Notes: a model not told the origin generated them from the sequence alone. A stretch of DNA of 64,000 bases from Paractinoplanes brasiliensis (GCF_004362215.1 NZ_SNWR01000001.1:496001-560000), one strand, 5' to 3'; counted from the first letter of the stretch, positions 42,585 through 51,872 are shown. Numbers and translations: made by a program.

Positions 42585-44198
42585 TCAGTCGTGCGGGTCG
42601 GCCATGACCAGGGCCAGCCGGCCGGTGCGGCCCTTCTTCGCCGCGTACATCGCGGCGTCCGCCCGGGCGACCAAGGCTTCGGCGTCCGGAAGGACGCGCG
42701 ACCAGGCCACGCCGATGCTCGCTGCGGGGCGCAGCCGCTCGCCGGCCACCTCCACGGCTCCGGAGTCCAAGGCGTCGATCAGCGACTCGCCGATCCTGCG
42801 GGCGTGCGCGGCGTCCGCGACGTCCCGGCAGATCACGACGAATTCGTCACCGCCGAGCCGGCCCACCACGTCGCCATGACGCACCGCCATGCGCAGCCGG
42901 TCGGCTACGTAGACCAGCAGCCGGTCACCCGCCAGATGCCCGAAGCGGTCGTTGACCTGTTTGAACTCGTTGAGGTCGAGATAGATGACGGCCACCCCGC
43001 GGCCCGGCGGCCGGCTCTCCGTCAGCGCCTCGAGGGTGGCGGCGCGGTTGTGGCAGCCGGTCAGCGGGTCGTACGTGGCCTGCTGCCGCAACTGCTCGCG
43101 CAGCCGCACCTCATCGGTCACGTCGGTGAAGCAGAGGATGGCGCCGGTCACGCCGCCCGCCTCGTCGGTCAGCGCCCGCAGGTTGGCGCTGATCCTGCGC
43201 AACCCGCGCGCCTCATCGCGGTAGCCGTATTCGACGTCGGCGTCCTCGCCGGTGCTCAGGACCGTCGCCAGCGACGTCTCGATCAGCGGGCGGTCGCCGG
43301 GCACCACGCTGCTGAGCATGCCGGTGAGATGCTCACCGCCGGCCGACCCGGCTGACAAGGCGTAGCCCGTGTTCCGATAGACGATCCGTCCCTCGGGATC
43401 GATCTGTGCCACGCCCATCGGCAGCGTCTCGGCGAGCCTTCGCAGCAGTTGCTCGCTCGCATGCAGCGCTTCCTGAGCGGCCATTTCGTCGGAGATGTCG
43501 AGCATCTCGGCCAGCACGTGCGGCCGCTCACCCTCGAGCCGGTTGTGATTGGTGATCTCGAACCAGATGACCTCGCCGTCGCGGTGCAGGTGGCGGAGCC
43601 GTACCCGCCGGGCCGAGCCCACCGGGGAGCCGATCACATCCATGTAGCTGGTCACCGCCCGCCCGCGGTCATCCGGATGCACCAGCTCCAGTGTGCTGCG
43701 CCCGATCAGTTCCTCGGCGTCCCACCCCAGCAGCAGCCCGACCGCCGGGTCGACCTCCAGCACCTTCGCGACGTCGTCCTTGACCATCGTGATGTGCCGC
43801 GGCCGCGGCTGCTCCTGCTCCGGGCCGGAACCGCTCATTTCAGCGATTCCGCTGAACAGCACCGTGGTCACGTCCCAGCGGTGGGTGGTGTCGATGAACT
43901 GCATTCCGACGTAGTGCTCCGGCGCGGCGACCGGGCGCACCCGGCAGCTCGACCAGCCGACGGTCCGGCACGCGACCCAGGCGTCCGCCACCACCGCGTG
44001 GTCCTCGGGAACGACCAGGACGAGCGCCGAACTCGCGCGGTGAACCGGGCGCAGCCCGGTTGCGATCAGCTCTTCGGGCAGCGGCACGAACAGGCCGTTC
44101 GACGACGCAGCTGCCACGAAACCGCTGCTGTGCGCGGCCAACGCGGCGGCCAACGCCGCATCCCGCTCCGCAGGCGGCGCCTTTTCATGCTCAGCCAT
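42585..44198 (-). CDS. Diguanylate cyclase with two PAS domains
   Basis: 537 residues from an ATG at 44198. An N-terminal region of about 130 residues has no recognised domain. PAS 1 spans about 139-245 and PAS 2 about 250-365. The GGDEF domain (370-533) has an intact active site GGDEF at 449-453 and an inhibitory RxxD site (RHGD, 440-443) five residues before it, so it should make cyclic di-GMP under feedback control. No EAL domain and no membrane segment. It is divergent from the conservon; whether the two signal together is unknown. Confidence 0.94.
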   Translation of the reverse strand: MAEHEKAPPAERDAALAAALAAHSSGFVAAASSNGLFVPLPEELIATGLRPVHRASSALVLVVPEDHAVVADAWVACRTVGWSSCRVRPVAAPEHYVGMQFIDTTHRWDVTTVLFSGIAEMSGSGPEQEQPRPRHITMVKDDVAKVLEVDPAVGLLLGWDAEELIGRSTLELVHPDDRGRAVTSYMDVIGSPVGSARRVRLRHLHRDGEVIWFEITNHNRLEGERPHVLAEMLDISDEMAAQEALHASEQLLRRLAETLPMGVAQIDPEGRIVYRNTGYALSAGSAGGEHLTGMLSSVVPGDRPLIETSLATVLSTGEDADVEYGYRDEARGLRRISANLRALTDEAGGVTGAILCFTDVTDEVRLREQLRQQATYDPLTGCHNRAATLEALTESRPPGRGVAVIYLDLNEFKQVNDRFGHLAGDRLLVYVADRLRMAVRHGDVVGRLGGDEFVVICRDVADAAHARRIGESLIDALDSGAVEVAGERLRPAASIGVAWSRVLPDAEALVARADAAMYAAKKGRTGRLALVMADPHD

Positions 44199-44626
44199 AC
44201 CCGACCTATCGGCAGGGCCCCGCTGAACCGGAGGATTCCCGGGCGAGCGGCGCGGCGAAGGCGGAGCGCCCGCTCGGCCGGAAGCCGGCCCCATCGACTT
44301 TCTCGGATCCAAGGAATAGACAGCGGATCAATTCCTCCGGATGCCGAGCGGGCCAATAACGAGCGAACCGTCAATCCGTTACGGCGGTTTATCGGAACAG
44401 TCGAGAACGCCGGCCGATCGGACCATCCTCACCCGACCGACCTCGTCACCGGAACGCGGCCCGCGAGGGCCCGAGGGCGACCGCCGAGCTATCGGGGCAG
44501 ATGGCCGCCGCCGGGATCCTAACCTTCCGGGGCCCTGGTATCACGGTCAATTCACTCATCCAGATGATGTGAATCTGCATCGAGGTCAGCCGATTCACCA
44601 GATCGATGACGTGCGGCATTCCCGCC

Positions 44627-44655
44627 TTGGTAACGCATCCTTTCCGCTTTACAGT
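44627..44655 (+). promoter_or_regulatory. Predicted promoter of the conservon
   Basis: TTGGTA (44627-44632), a 17-base spacer and TACAGT (44650-44655) give a plausible promoter with a leader of about 47 bases. Upstream lie three GTGAAT-type half-sites (ATTCAC 44550-44555, GTGAATC 44569-44575, GATTCAC 44592-44598) arranged as inverted repeats. The rest of the 510-bp gap 44199-44708 shows no gene. Confidence 0.5.
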
Positions 44656-44708
44656 GATGCCTTCTCCACCGACCGGACACTGCCGCATCATCAAAAACAA
44701 GGATGCTC

Positions 44709-46079
44709 ATGGTCGCCCTCCCTGATCTGATCGCCGCGGTCGCAGTGCTCGGCGCTGTCCTCGTCGCCGTCTGGGCAGCCCGGCGCTCCCGCTCCCATTC
44801 CCGCGAGCTGCGGGCCTCGGCCGCCGAGTCCCGAGCCGCGCTGACCGCGGCCCGCGCCGAGGTCGACCAGCTCACCGAGCAGCTCCGGCAGGCGCAGACG
44901 GCGGGGGCCACCCGGGCGCCGGTGGCGCACGCCGACGGCCGGCACGTCGAGGTCTTCGTCAACCTGTCCCGGCGACTGCAGTCGCTGGTGCACCGGGAGA
45001 TCAAACTGCTGGACGCGCTGGAGAACGAGGTCGAGGATCCCGACCTGCTCAAGGGCCTCTTCCAGGTCGACCACCTGGCCACCCGGATCAGGCGGCACGC
45101 CGAGAACCTGGCGGTGCTGGGCGGATCGGTGTCGCGCCGGCAGTGGAGCCGGCCGGTCGCGCTGACCGAGGTGCTGCGATCGTCGATCGCCGAGGTCGAG
45201 CACTATTCGCGGGTCAAGCTGGTGCCACCGATCGACGGCACGCTGCCCGGGCACGCCGTCGCCAGCGTCATCCACCTGATCGCCGAACTGATCGAGAACG
45301 CGACGATGTTCGCGCCGCCACACACCCAGGTGCTGCTCCGCGCGCAGCAGGTTGCCTCCGGCCTGGCGATCGAGGTCGAGGACCGCGGCCTCGGCATGCA
45401 GCGCGCCGATCTGGACCGGGTCAACCAACTGCTGGTCAACCCGGACGACACCGACCTCGACGACCTGCTGCGGGACGGGCGGATCGGGCTCTACGTCGTC
45501 TCGATGATCGCCCGGCAGCACGGGATCGTCGTCCAGCTGCAGCCCAACATCTACGGCGGCATCCAAGCAGTGATCATCTTGCCGCCGCTGCTGATGAGCT
45601 CGGCGCTGGAACCCGCGGCCTCGGCCCCGCACCCGCCCGGCGTGGCTCAGCCACAGGAACGGCTCGAGGTGGCGGGCCGGCCCCCGCTCGAGCGACGGGT
45701 TCCACTTCAGCAGCGGATCCCGGTGCGGGAAACGCCTCCGGCCCACGAGCGGCCGCTGCCCAGTGTGGACGGGCCCGCCGCCACGACGGCTCAGATTATT
45801 CCTGGCGCCGTGTCGCTGCCGCATGCGGGACCCGGCCGGGCCGAGCCCTGGCAGATCGCCGTGGCGACCGTTGTCCCGCAGCCGGCTCGGGCCACGCCGT
45901 CGCGGCCCCCGCTCCCGCGCCGTCGCCGGCAGACCCACATGGCCCCGCAGCTGCAGCTCGGCCCGTCCGCCCCGGGCGCGGAGCCGGACGGCGAACACCA
46001 CCCGGGTCTGATGGCGTCGTTCATGAGCGGTGTCTCGCAGGGCGAAGCAGATCCACTCCGCCCGGACAGTCATGGCTGA
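44709..46079 (+). CDS. Conservon sensor-like ATPase (CvnA-type)
   Basis: 456 residues from the ATG at 44709, five bases after AAGGA; the ATG at 44703 abuts the ribosome site. One N-terminal membrane helix (about 3-24), a coiled region, then a GHKL ATPase with N-box ELIENATMFAPP, EDRGLGM and GLYVVSMIARQHG. There is no phosphorylatable H-box, as expected for CvnA proteins, which act as membrane-bound receptors in G-protein-like complexes with CvnB, C and D. The C-terminal 160 residues are Pro/Arg-rich and probably disordered. Confidence 0.92.
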   Translation: MVALPDLIAAVAVLGAVLVAVWAARRSRSHSRELRASAAESRAALTAARAEVDQLTEQLRQAQTAGATRAPVAHADGRHVEVFVNLSRRLQSLVHREIKLLDALENEVEDPDLLKGLFQVDHLATRIRRHAENLAVLGGSVSRRQWSRPVALTEVLRSSIAEVEHYSRVKLVPPIDGTLPGHAVASVIHLIAELIENATMFAPPHTQVLLRAQQVASGLAIEVEDRGLGMQRADLDRVNQLLVNPDDTDLDDLLRDGRIGLYVVSMIARQHGIVVQLQPNIYGGIQAVIILPPLLMSSALEPAASAPHPPGVAQPQERLEVAGRPPLERRVPLQQRIPVRETPPAHERPLPSVDGPAATTAQIIPGAVSLPHAGPGRAEPWQIAVATVVPQPARATPSRPPLPRRRRQTHMAPQLQLGPSAPGAEPDGEHHPGLMASFMSGVSQGEADPLRPDSHG

Positions 46080-46113
46080 CCAGCGGCCCCGATCGCAGAA
46101 AGGCCCGGCTCTC

Positions 46114-46548
46114 ATGTCGCGCACCGATCCCGCACGTACGTCTCCGGACCTGGTCTGGTTGTTGTCCGGCCTGATCGACCGCGTTCCGGACACCAGGAGC
46201 GCGCTGCTGCTGTCGTCCGACGGGCTGCGGAAGGCCGCCCACGGGCTCGACGACGACGGCGCGGATCACTTGGCCGCGGTCGCCTCGGGGCTCTTTTCGC
46301 TGGCCCGCAGCGCCGGCGCCCGGTTCGGGGGCAGCGACGGCGTCCGGCAGGTGGTGGCCGAACTGGAGGAGACACTGCTGTTCGTCTCAGCGGCCGGCTC
46401 CGGAGCGGTGCTCGCGGTGGTCGCGGGAAAGGCGGCCGACCCGGGTGTGCTCGGCTACGAGATGGCCCAGATGGTCAAGAGCGTACGGCCGTACCTGGCG
46501 ACACCTGCTCGGCACGAGCCCGAGTTCCCGGGCGTGCGCGGACGGTGA
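46114..46548 (+). CDS. Roadblock/LC7 protein (CvnB-type)
   Basis: 144 residues from an ATG at 46114 with AGAAAGG upstream; an ATG at 46072 overlapping the CvnA stop would add 14 residues. The Roadblock fold is recognisable by LVWLLSGLIDRVPDTRSALL, LSSDGLRKAAHGL and GSGAVLAVVAGKAADPG. These small proteins act as regulators of the partner Ras-like GTPase. Its stop overlaps the next start (GTGA). Confidence 0.92.
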   Translation: MSRTDPARTSPDLVWLLSGLIDRVPDTRSALLLSSDGLRKAAHGLDDDGADHLAAVASGLFSLARSAGARFGGSDGVRQVVAELEETLLFVSAAGSGAVLAVVAGKAADPGVLGYEMAQMVKSVRPYLATPARHEPEFPGVRGR

Positions 46549-46919
46549 GCGTGCTGGACACCGATGAGCACTGGTTCGACGACGCCGCGGGACGTCTCAT
46601 CCGGCCCTACACGGTGAGCAACGGCAGGACCGAGCCGACCACCCGGATGGAGTTGCTGTCGATGGTGATCGCCACCGGGCGGCCGCCACAGGGTCAGCTC
46701 GGACCGGAACACGCCCAGGCGCTCGGACTCTGCGGCAGCGTCATCACGGTCGCCGAGATCGCGGCACGGCTCAGGTTGCCCGCGGTCGTCACCAAGATCC
46801 TGCTCTCCGATCTGGTGGACCTGGGAGCGGTGGACACCCGCTCCCCCGCCCCGATGGCTGATTCCACCAACTTGACGGTATTGGAGGCCATCCTCGATGC
46901 CCTTGAACGACGAATATGA
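46545..46919 (+). CDS. DUF742 protein (CvnC-type)
   Basis: 124 residues from a GTG overlapping the roadblock stop. The family pattern is clear: DDAAGRLIRPYTVSNGRTEPT near the start, then a helix-turn-helix-like segment SVITVAEIAARLRLPAVVTKILLSDL. CvnC proteins always accompany CvnB and CvnD; their biochemical role is not settled. It overlaps the GTPase gene by 23 bp. Confidence 0.92.
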   Translation: MSVLDTDEHWFDDAAGRLIRPYTVSNGRTEPTTRMELLSMVIATGRPPQGQLGPEHAQALGLCGSVITVAEIAARLRLPAVVTKILLSDLVDLGAVDTRSPAPMADSTNLTVLEAILDALERRI

Positions 46920-47472
46920 CGGGTTCCCGGCCGCGCTCAAACTGCTGATCGCGGGCGGCTTCGGCGTGGGCAAGACGACCTTCGTCGGCACGATCAGCGA
47001 GATCGAGCCGCTGCACACCGAGGAACTGCTCACCACCGCGAGCGTCGGCACGGACAGGCTGACCGGTGTCGAAGGCAAGTCGACGACCACGGTGGCGATG
47101 GACTTCGGCCGGATCACGATCAGCAAGGACCACGTGCTGTATCTGTTCGGCACGCCGGGGCAGGAGCGCTTCTGGTTCATGTGGGACGAGTTGTCCAGCG
47201 GCGCCATGGGCGCGGTGGTGCTGGCCGACACCCGCCGATTGGAGGACTGTTTCCCGGCCGTCGACTTCTTCGAGTCGCGGGGCATCGGTTTTCTGGTCGC
47301 GGTCAACGAGTTCGACAAGACATGCCGGTACGAGTCGGACGACCTGCGCAGTGCTCTCGACCTGAAGCCGGACACGCCCATCGTGTTGTGCGACGCGCGC
47401 GACCAGCGGTCGGTCACCGGCGTGCTGATCAGCTTGATGCAGCACCTCCTCGCCCTGCAAGCCTGTCGATGA
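46897..47472 (+). CDS. Ras-like GTPase (CvnD-type)
   Basis: 191 residues. P-loop GGFGVGKTTF, switch region GKSTTTVAMDFG, G3 GTPGQERF and a G4 motif NEFD in place of the usual NKxD. It is the GTP switch of the conservon. Its gene ends in an ATGA overlap with a GAF protein, which extends the standard four-gene set. Confidence 0.93.
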   Translation: MPLNDEYDGFPAALKLLIAGGFGVGKTTFVGTISEIEPLHTEELLTTASVGTDRLTGVEGKSTTTVAMDFGRITISKDHVLYLFGTPGQERFWFMWDELSSGAMGAVVLADTRRLEDCFPAVDFFESRGIGFLVAVNEFDKTCRYESDDLRSALDLKPDTPIVLCDARDQRSVTGVLISLMQHLLALQACR

Positions 47473-48035
47473 CCGAACGGAGCCCCGGCATGATCTACGA
47501 CCTGTCCGGACGCCACCTGCTCACCCCGGCCGATCCGGAAGTGCCCGTCCGCATGCGCCGGTTGGCCCAGCTCGGCCTGGGCGACGACGCGGACCCGCAC
47601 CTCGACGAGTTCGCGCGTCGCGCCGGCGACATCACCCGGGCGCCCCTCGCGATGGTCAACTTCATTCAGGAGGACCGCCAATACCTGGGCGGCCTGTACA
47701 CCGGCACATCCATTCCGGCTGCTCTGCGCGCCGGTCTGGCCGGTCGCACGTTCTCGCGCGAGCACGGCTACTGCCCGCACGTCGTGGTCCGGCGCAAGGC
47801 CCTGGTGCTCGACGACGTCTGCGACTATCCGCGATTCGCCGGCAACCCGGTGGTGGACGAGATCGGCATCCGGTCCTACCTCGGCGCGCCGCTGATCGAC
47901 CGGACCGGTGTCGCGCTCGGCACGGTCTGCGTGGTCGACGTCGAGCCGCGGCCCTGGGGACGGCCGGGGCTCGAGACGATCAAGGCGCTCGCGTCGGAAC
48001 TGGTCGCCCAGATCCAGGCCCGTGAGGGCAGCTGA
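47469..48035 (+). CDS. GAF-domain protein coupled to the conservon
   Basis: 188 residues from an ATG overlapping the GTPase stop; an ATG at 47490 with GGAG upstream is an alternative. One GAF domain fills most of it: ITRAPLAMVNFIQEDRQYLGG, FSREHGYCPHVVVRRKALVLDD, IRSYLGAPLIDRTGVALGTVCVVD. The Cys/His-containing loop resembles GAF domains that bind small ligands or haem, which cannot be decided here. Coupling to cvnD suggests that it senses a signal for, or receives the output of, the GTPase module. Confidence 0.9.
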   Translation: MTERSPGMIYDLSGRHLLTPADPEVPVRMRRLAQLGLGDDADPHLDEFARRAGDITRAPLAMVNFIQEDRQYLGGLYTGTSIPAALRAGLAGRTFSREHGYCPHVVVRRKALVLDDVCDYPRFAGNPVVDEIGIRSYLGAPLIDRTGVALGTVCVVDVEPRPWGRPGLETIKALASELVAQIQAREGS

Positions 48036-48391
48036 GCCCGCGTCATCAACCATGCGCAGTGGGCGGTCACGGTGGGCAGGCAGCGCCCGGACCCGCTCGG
48101 CGCAGTGCCCCCGCCCACGCCGGAGTTGACGCGGTCGTGCGAGCGACCATCGACGGCACGAACGAGAGCCGGAGCGTCGTCGACGGGGCAACCCGGGGCC
48201 GGCGGCACGTCTCGGCACGAAGTTGTTCTTCTCGGGCCCGCCGGTCAGCATGCACCGCGAAAAGGGGCGAACCCGCCTCATCCGCCCGTGGGCCCTGCAG
48301 GAGCGGCATGCGCCCAGGCTCCGCCGCGGTGTTCCGCCCCGGTCGTGGATATCAACTAGCGACAATTACCATGTGTGACGAGGCGACCCCG

Positions 48392-48420
48392 TTGAGGAAC
48401 CAGGGACCCCACTGTAGAGT
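48392..48420 (+). promoter_or_regulatory. Strong predicted promoter of the acyl-CoA dehydrogenase gene
   Basis: TTGAGG (48392-48397), a 17-base spacer and TAGAGT (48415-48420) closely fit the actinomycete vegetative consensus. Transcription would begin near 48427, giving a leader of about 177 bases. In the 568-bp gap 48036-48603 I see no gene; the leader has no riboswitch I recognise. Confidence 0.65.
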
Positions 48421-48603
48421 TCGGTCCGGATAGGGACGAACGTAAGTCCAAGACCCCGAACAGGCCCGTTGCCCGCACCGGATTACCGCGTGCCGCCGCC
48501 CCCTCGGCGAACCCTCATTCCCGAGGCGGAATCGGCGCCGCCACACGATATTCAGCCATGCCCCGAACCGCGGTGGTGGATATCGAAATCCCCGGAGGAG
48601 CGA

Positions 48604-50190
48604 ATGATGGACACCGAGTCCCGGAATCAGGATGCCCTCAAAGCACCGACGGACGACCGGCCGGAACCATCATCGACAACGGAAATGCTGCGATTCCTGC
48701 GCACGTACGCCCAGAATTTTCTCAACTCCCGGTTGATGGACGAGCGTCGTTCCTTACCACCGGCACTCATCGCAGAATTCGCCGAGGTGGGCCTGCTCGG
48801 CCTGCAAATACCTCCCGATCTCGGCGGCCAGAATTTATCCCACGCCGACATCAACCGGGTATTCACCCAACTGGGCGCCATCGATGCCAACCTGGCCGTT
48901 TTCTGCGCGGTGCACAACACCCTGGGAGTAGCGCCGATCCTGCTGTCCGCGACCGACGAGGTCAAGGGCTGCGTGTTGCCGCGCCTGGCCGCGGGCCAAG
49001 CCCTGACCACCAGTGCGATCAGCGAACCCGGCATCGGCTCCCACGTTCGGGGCATGACCACCAGCGCGACCCGGAACCCGGACGGCTCGTACACGATCAA
49101 AGGCGCCAAGAAGTGGATTTCACTGGGCGGCGACGCGCGCTACGTGAACATCTTCGCCGGGCTCCGCGACGAACGCGGTCGCCCCGTGGGCATCACCGGA
49201 TTCCTGGCCGACAGCCGTACCCCCGGGTTCGACATCGGCCCGGAAATGCTCACCCTGGGCCTGCGGGCAGTGCCCCAGTACGACCTCACCTTCAACAACC
49301 TCAAAGTGCCGCCGTCGGCGCTGCTGGGCGCCGAAGGAGACGGCCTGGCCACCGCCAAGTCGGCATTCATGGGCGGTCGCGCGGTGCTCGCGGCAATGGC
49401 GATGGGAGCGTCCATGCGCTCTCTCGAGCTGGCTCAAAGATTCACCAAAGGCCGAGAGGTCGCCACCGGTTCGCTGGCCGAGAACGGCCGCATACGCGAG
49501 GTGCTGGCCGAGGCCGCCTACGCGATTCAAGCGGTGGAAACGTTGACCGCCCGCATTGCGACATGGCGGGACGCGGGCCAGAACGTGCCCGACGCGTGGT
49601 ACTTCTGCGCGAAGATCCTGGGCTGCGAGCTCGCGTGGAAGGCCATCGACACGGCGCTGCAGATATTGGGGGCCCGGGGCTTCCTGGACACCAACACCGT
49701 CGGTCAGCATTTTCGCGACTACCGGTTGTTCAGGATTTTCGAGGGCTCCACCGAGGCGATCACGGTGTACCTGGGCACCACGATGGTCAGGCATCCCGAC
49801 GAGTTCACGAGACTCGTGCACCGGACGCGTCCGGCCACGGCGGTGCTCAGGCTGATCGACCAGGTCGCCGAAATCGGCACCGACCGTCCCGACGACGCCC
49901 CCGGCCGGCACATCCACGCGGCTGTCGTCGGTGAGCTGGTGTGCTGGAGCCTGTTGGCGTCGGTGACAAGCGAAGCCGCGGCCCGATCCGCGATGGACGG
50001 ATACACCGCATCGTGGACCGAGCATCAGCTGCGGTCCCGGCTGCGCAGCGCGCGGCTCGGATCCCAGCGCGACCTGCCCACCCAGGCGGAGTTCGACCAG
50101 CATGTGGCGGGTTACGCCCACGCCATCGGCGACGTCGACCAACGGCGCTGGCCCGCCGAGGAGTGGCGCGCCGATCCGCTGCTCAGGTGA
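48604..50190 (+). CDS. Acyl-CoA dehydrogenase-family flavoenzyme
   Basis: 528 residues from the ATG at 48604 (GGAGGAG four bases upstream), directly followed by a second ATG. The fold is complete: SAISEPGIGSHV and KKWISLGG bind FAD and substrate, and RIFEGSTEAITVYLG carries the catalytic-base Glu position. The protein is about 140 residues longer than usual acyl-CoA dehydrogenases, with an Arg-rich tail I cannot assign. Codons 51 and 78 are TTA, rare in such genomes and normally read by the developmentally controlled bldA tRNA. It stands alone, followed by GntR genes, so its substrate is unknown; a role in secondary metabolism is possible. Confidence 0.92.
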   Translation: MMDTESRNQDALKAPTDDRPEPSSTTEMLRFLRTYAQNFLNSRLMDERRSLPPALIAEFAEVGLLGLQIPPDLGGQNLSHADINRVFTQLGAIDANLAVFCAVHNTLGVAPILLSATDEVKGCVLPRLAAGQALTTSAISEPGIGSHVRGMTTSATRNPDGSYTIKGAKKWISLGGDARYVNIFAGLRDERGRPVGITGFLADSRTPGFDIGPEMLTLGLRAVPQYDLTFNNLKVPPSALLGAEGDGLATAKSAFMGGRAVLAAMAMGASMRSLELAQRFTKGREVATGSLAENGRIREVLAEAAYAIQAVETLTARIATWRDAGQNVPDAWYFCAKILGCELAWKAIDTALQILGARGFLDTNTVGQHFRDYRLFRIFEGSTEAITVYLGTTMVRHPDEFTRLVHRTRPATAVLRLIDQVAEIGTDRPDDAPGRHIHAAVVGELVCWSLLASVTSEAAARSAMDGYTASWTEHQLRSRLRSARLGSQRDLPTQAEFDQHVAGYAHAIGDVDQRRWPAEEWRADPLLR

Positions 50191-50306
50191 CGCATCCGGG
50201 ACCCGGGCGGAGCGGCCGAGCGGGCACGACCGTGGGCCAAATCATATTACGTCTGATGTCAGAGGATCTAGACTTTCCTGACGGCAACCGGGAGGCCGGA
50301 GGGAAC

Positions 50307-51077
50307 GTGACCGCATCGGACGAGGCACCCGCTTCCGGTCTGCCCCGGCCGGCCCGCAAACGCCGGCCGGCAAGCCTCGCCCGGGCCGTCACCGCGGAAC
50401 TCGTCGATCGGGTGGTTCACGGAACGTACCCGCCCGGCACCCCCCTGCCTCCGGAACCCGTGCTCGGCCAGGTCTTCGGAGTGAGCCGGACCGTTGTCCG
50501 CGAAGCCGTGAAAGTCCTTCAGGAAAAAGGCCTGGTGCAGGTTCGCCAGGGCGCCGGCACCATCGTCTCGGCGCCGGTGCGGTGGGACATGCTCGACGAG
50601 CTCGTGCTGCGCGCGAGCATCGAGACGGAGGAGGGCATGACGATCCTCGACGATCTGGTGGTGACCCGCCGGGTGCTCGAGTCGGACATGGCGAACGTCG
50701 CCGCCCGCGCGGCCGACCACGGGACCGTCGAGCGGTTACGGGTCCTGGTGGACGAGATGGACGATCTCGTGGACGACCATCTCGCCTACGCCCGCCACGA
50801 CCGGGCCTTCCACGACACGGTCATGCAGGCGTCCGGGAACCGTCTCGCCCGGGGCGTGGTCCGGGCGCTGGAAAGCCAGGTGGTCAGCACCGCGCGCTAC
50901 ATGGGCCGGCCGGAGCGGGCGCTGTGCGTCGCCTCCAACCGGGGCCACCGGCGCGTCTACGAGTGCATTGCCGCCCGCGACGCCGAGGGCGCCGCCGAGG
51001 CGATGTTCACCCACATCACCGAGGCCTGGCTCGTGCGCCGCGGCGGCCCGGACAACCCGCTGCGCCTGCGACGGTGA
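50307..51077 (+). CDS. GntR-family (FadR/FCD) regulator 1
   Basis: 256 residues from a GTG at 50307 preceded by GGAGGG; an ATG at 50256 is an alternative. DNA-binding part: GTPLPPEPVLGQVFGVSRTVVREAVKVLQEKGLV. FCD domain with FHDTVMQASGN and HRRVYECIAARD. Codon 144 is TTA. The 116 bp before it include ATTACGTCTGAT-type imperfect dyad sequence near 50246 but no certain promoter. It may control the acyl-CoA dehydrogenase upstream or the sugar locus downstream. Confidence 0.9.
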   Translation: MTASDEAPASGLPRPARKRRPASLARAVTAELVDRVVHGTYPPGTPLPPEPVLGQVFGVSRTVVREAVKVLQEKGLVQVRQGAGTIVSAPVRWDMLDELVLRASIETEEGMTILDDLVVTRRVLESDMANVAARAADHGTVERLRVLVDEMDDLVDDHLAYARHDRAFHDTVMQASGNRLARGVVRALESQVVSTARYMGRPERALCVASNRGHRRVYECIAARDAEGAAEAMFTHITEAWLVRRGGPDNPLRLRR

Positions 51078-51112
51078 CCGGCCGGGCCCCTGGCCGTGGG
51101 TAAGGTACAGCC

Positions 51113-51868
51113 ATGATGGCTGCGCCGGACAAGTTCTCTTTTCCCCCACGCCGGCGGGCCGAGCGGTTGAGCGTGGCGGTCGTCAGCGAACTGGTCGAGC
51201 TGATCGTCACCGGCCAGCTGGCCGAGAACGAGCTGCTGCCCCCGGAGGGCCCGCTCAGCGAGCACTTCGGCGTCAGCCGCACGGTGATCCGCGAGTCGGT
51301 CAAGCGGCTCGAGGAGAAGGGTCTGCTGATCGTCACCCAGGGCCGCGGCACGCAGGTCGCCCGGTCCGGCTCGTGGAACATGCTCGACCCGCTCGTCCTC
51401 TCCGCGCTCATCGACAACGACGAGTCCCTGGGCATCCTCGACGAGCTGACCATCGTACGGGGAAACCTCGAGTCGGCGATGGCGGGCGCCATGGCCGCCC
51501 GGCGCACCGAGGAGGAGCTGACCCGCATCGAGCACGCCCTGCAGGTCATGCGGGAGACCCGTCATGAAAGTGATTCCTTCCGGCAGGCCGACGTGGTCTT
51601 CCACCTGACCGTGATGGAGCTTTCCCGCAACCACCTCGCCGAGAACATCGCCAAGCGGCTGTACCTGCATGCGCTGGAGAGCACCAGGTTCCACGGGATG
51701 GGCTACGAGAACGCCTTCCAGTCGACTCTCGACGAGCACTCCGCCGTGGTCGACGCGATCGCCCGCCAGGACGTCGCCGCGGCGGAGCAGTCGATGCGTC
51801 ACCACATCGTCACGTCGTGGCAGCGGCGCCGTTTCGAACCCGCTCGCCGGCAGCAGCCGGAGAGCTGA
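51113..51868 (+). CDS. GntR-family (FadR/FCD) regulator 2
   Basis: 251 residues from one of two adjacent ATGs (51113/51116) after AAGG. DNA-binding part NELLPPEGPLSEHFGVSRTVIRESVKRLEEKGLL and an FCD domain with FHLTVMELSRN and DEHSAVVDAIARQD. It is a paralogue of regulator 1, 35 bp downstream of it. It converges on the sugar catabolic operon and is the nearest candidate to bind the palindrome in that operon's promoter. Confidence 0.91.
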   Translation: MMAAPDKFSFPPRRRAERLSVAVVSELVELIVTGQLAENELLPPEGPLSEHFGVSRTVIRESVKRLEEKGLLIVTQGRGTQVARSGSWNMLDPLVLSALIDNDESLGILDELTIVRGNLESAMAGAMAARRTEEELTRIEHALQVMRETRHESDSFRQADVVFHLTVMELSRNHLAENIAKRLYLHALESTRFHGMGYENAFQSTLDEHSAVVDAIARQDVAAAEQSMRHHIVTSWQRRRFEPARRQQPES

Positions 51869-51872
51869 GGCC

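Noticed and set aside
44341..44730. Open frame of 129 codons between the cyclase and the conservon
   Set aside because: It crosses the predicted conservon promoter and start, has no motif and has weak start context.
48059..48433. Small open frames on both strands of the 48036-48603 gap
   Set aside because: No ribosome site and shadow-like composition, and they cross the predicted promoter.
48469..48603. Upstream in-frame extension of the acyl-CoA dehydrogenase
   Set aside because: The 45 extra residues are Pro/Glu-rich without family similarity, and a strong GGAGGAG site precedes the ATG at 48604.
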